This document shows positions 4,697-5,361 of a stretch of 5,361 nucleotides of DNA, in pieces. Numbering within the stretch: position 1 is the first letter of the stretch; each line of letters begins with the position of its first letter. The notes under the pieces are model-generated. The model did not search any database and was not told the origin of the DNA. It saw only the letters and a program-made list of their open reading frames with translations. The stretch spans positions 1 to 5,361 of the forward strand of contig DIVI01000125.1 in NCBI GenBank assembly GCA_002423305.1, written 5' to 3'. This stretch comes from Methylococcus sp. UBA6136 (GTDB lineage Bacteria; Pseudomonadota; Gammaproteobacteria; Methylococcales; Methylococcaceae). A program made the translations under genes and the position numbers.

Positions 4697-5361
4697 ATGG
4701 ACAGGGTCACAACAGGCGCAGGCACTCGAAAATCGGCCACGTCCGGCCGCCGCCCGGCGCTCACCCATGATGCGCTGGTCAAATCCATTTACGCTTCCTC
4801 GCTGGCGCCCGAGCAATGGGCCGGTACCCTCACTCAAGTCCGCCATTATCTGAAAGTCAGCGCATTCAGCCTGTTTTCGCTGGACTCCCATGCCGAGGGA
4901 CAGCCGCCGCTGTTTACCGAAAACATGTCCAGTGAATGGCTGGAGACTTATCAAACCTACTGGGGCCAGCATGATGTCTGGGTCCAGGGCGCCATGGAAA
5001 AGAATCTGGTCCTGCCGGGTAATACCGTCTCCGGCCGCATGATGGTGGATCGCCGAACGCTCCAAAAAAGCCATTTCTACAATGAGGGGCTGGTTCCGGA
5101 GGACATCAGGGATGTCATCAGCAGCGGGCTCTGGGGCCAGGAGTCCGGCTCACCCCGACTCGTCCTCTCGCTTTACCGTAGCCTGAAGTCGAAGGACTTT
5201 GACGAACCGGATCATGCGAAGCTCACAGGTCTGGTCGATCACCTGCACCGCGCCATCACCATCGGCTGGAAACTGGGGACCCTCAAGCAGAATCAGGGAC
5301 TCAATCAGGCGCTGCTAGATGGCCTCAATCAGGCGATTTTCCTGATGGACGCGCAGCGCCG
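4697..5361 (+). CDS. Probable LuxR-type transcriptional regulator, N-terminal part (3' end outside window)
   Basis: An open frame runs from ATG 4697 to the window edge (221 codons plus two bases) without a stop. Residues 1-20 are basic and Ser/Thr-rich. From residue 22 (LTHDALVKSIYASSLAPEQW) it follows a pattern I know from LuxR-family regulators with a variable sensor region: a helical start, then EWLETYQTYWGQHDVW (about 81-96), RRTLQKSHFYNEGL (about 121-134), RLVLSLYRS (about 155-163), DHLHRAITIGWKLGTLKQ (about 181-198), and LLDGLNQAIFLMDAQR (206-221), which looks like the first strand of a PAS-like domain. The helix-turn-helix would lie beyond the window, so the regulator call is inference from the sensor part; another PAS-containing signalling protein is possible. 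The frame stops at 4643-4645 upstream, so 4697 is the only usual start before Met77. It shares the strand of hda but probably has its own promoter. Confidence 0.65.
   Translation, partial: MDRVTTGAGTRKSATSGRRPALTHDALVKSIYASSLAPEQWAGTLTQVRHYLKVSAFSLFSLDSHAEGQPPLFTENMSSEWLETYQTYWGQHDVWVQGAMEKNLVLPGNTVSGRMMVDRRTLQKSHFYNEGLVPEDIRDVISSGLWGQESGSPRLVLSLYRSLKSKDFDEPDHAKLTGLVDHLHRAITIGWKLGTLKQNQGLNQALLDGLNQAIFLMDAQR
5300..5335 (+). repeat. 12-base direct repeat inside the LuxR-type gene
   Basis: CTCAATCAGGCG occurs at 5300-5311 and 5324-5335, 24 bases (8 codons) apart and in frame, encoding L-N-Q-A twice (residues 202-205 and 210-213). A related AATCAGGG lies at 5291-5298. The repeats fall in a predicted helix leading into the PAS-like segment and may reflect a small local duplication. 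Confidence 0.6.

Noticed and set aside
4688..5074. A 128-codon - strand frame opposite the last gene
   Set aside because: The + strand frame continues open for 221 codons and fits a known sensor pattern; the - strand frame ends within it and resembles nothing.
1..5361. Mobile element, CRISPR array, phage, toxin-antitoxin or defence system
   Set aside because: I found no transposase, integrase, terminal inverted repeats, regularly spaced repeats, tRNA-like clover leaf or short toxin-antitoxin gene pair; nearly all the DNA is taken by core genes of uniform composition.

Overview
The window looks like ordinary chromosomal core DNA of a gammaproteobacterium. By eye it is about 60% G+C, codons mostly end in G or C, and every gene I can support lies on the + strand. 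Two neighbourhoods typical of gammaproteobacteria sit side by side, and the proteins resemble E. coli and Pseudomonas versions closely enough to name from motifs. I cannot name the genus; the LuxR-type protein at the end would suit a Halomonas-, Marinobacter- or Pseudomonas-like organism, but that is a guess.

Region 1 (1-2337) is a tightly packed housekeeping block. It starts with the 3' end of a gene that is probably ftsB (cell division), then ispD and ispF (third and fifth steps of the MEP isoprenoid pathway) and truD (tRNA pseudouridine-13 synthase). The stop of the first gene overlaps the ispD start as ATGA, ispD and ispF overlap by 13 bases, and truD starts 7 bases after ispF. This is the order ftsB-ispD-ispF-truD known from E. 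coli and relatives. The usual continuation surE-pcm-nlpD-rpoS is not here.

Region 2 (2338-4600) holds a small two-CBS-domain protein, a YfgD/ArsC-like thioredoxin-fold protein whose reading frame touches the CBS gene, a WrbA flavodoxin-like quinone oxidoreductase, and Hda, the DnaA-related protein that shuts off replication initiation through the sliding clamp. An arsC-wrbA-hda cluster is familiar from Pseudomonas; in E. coli yfgD and hda are direct neighbours.

Region 3 (4601-5361) is a 96-base gap followed by the first 221 codons of a gene cut off by the window end. It is probably a LuxR-type transcriptional regulator, but its expected DNA-binding end lies outside.

I found no RNA gene, CRISPR array, insertion sequence, attachment site or convincing rho-independent terminator. 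I also see no clear sign of an undescribed system. The points most worth checking are the junction between the two syntenic blocks, the Lys-containing Walker A of Hda, the long tail on the putative FtsB, and the start region of the final gene.
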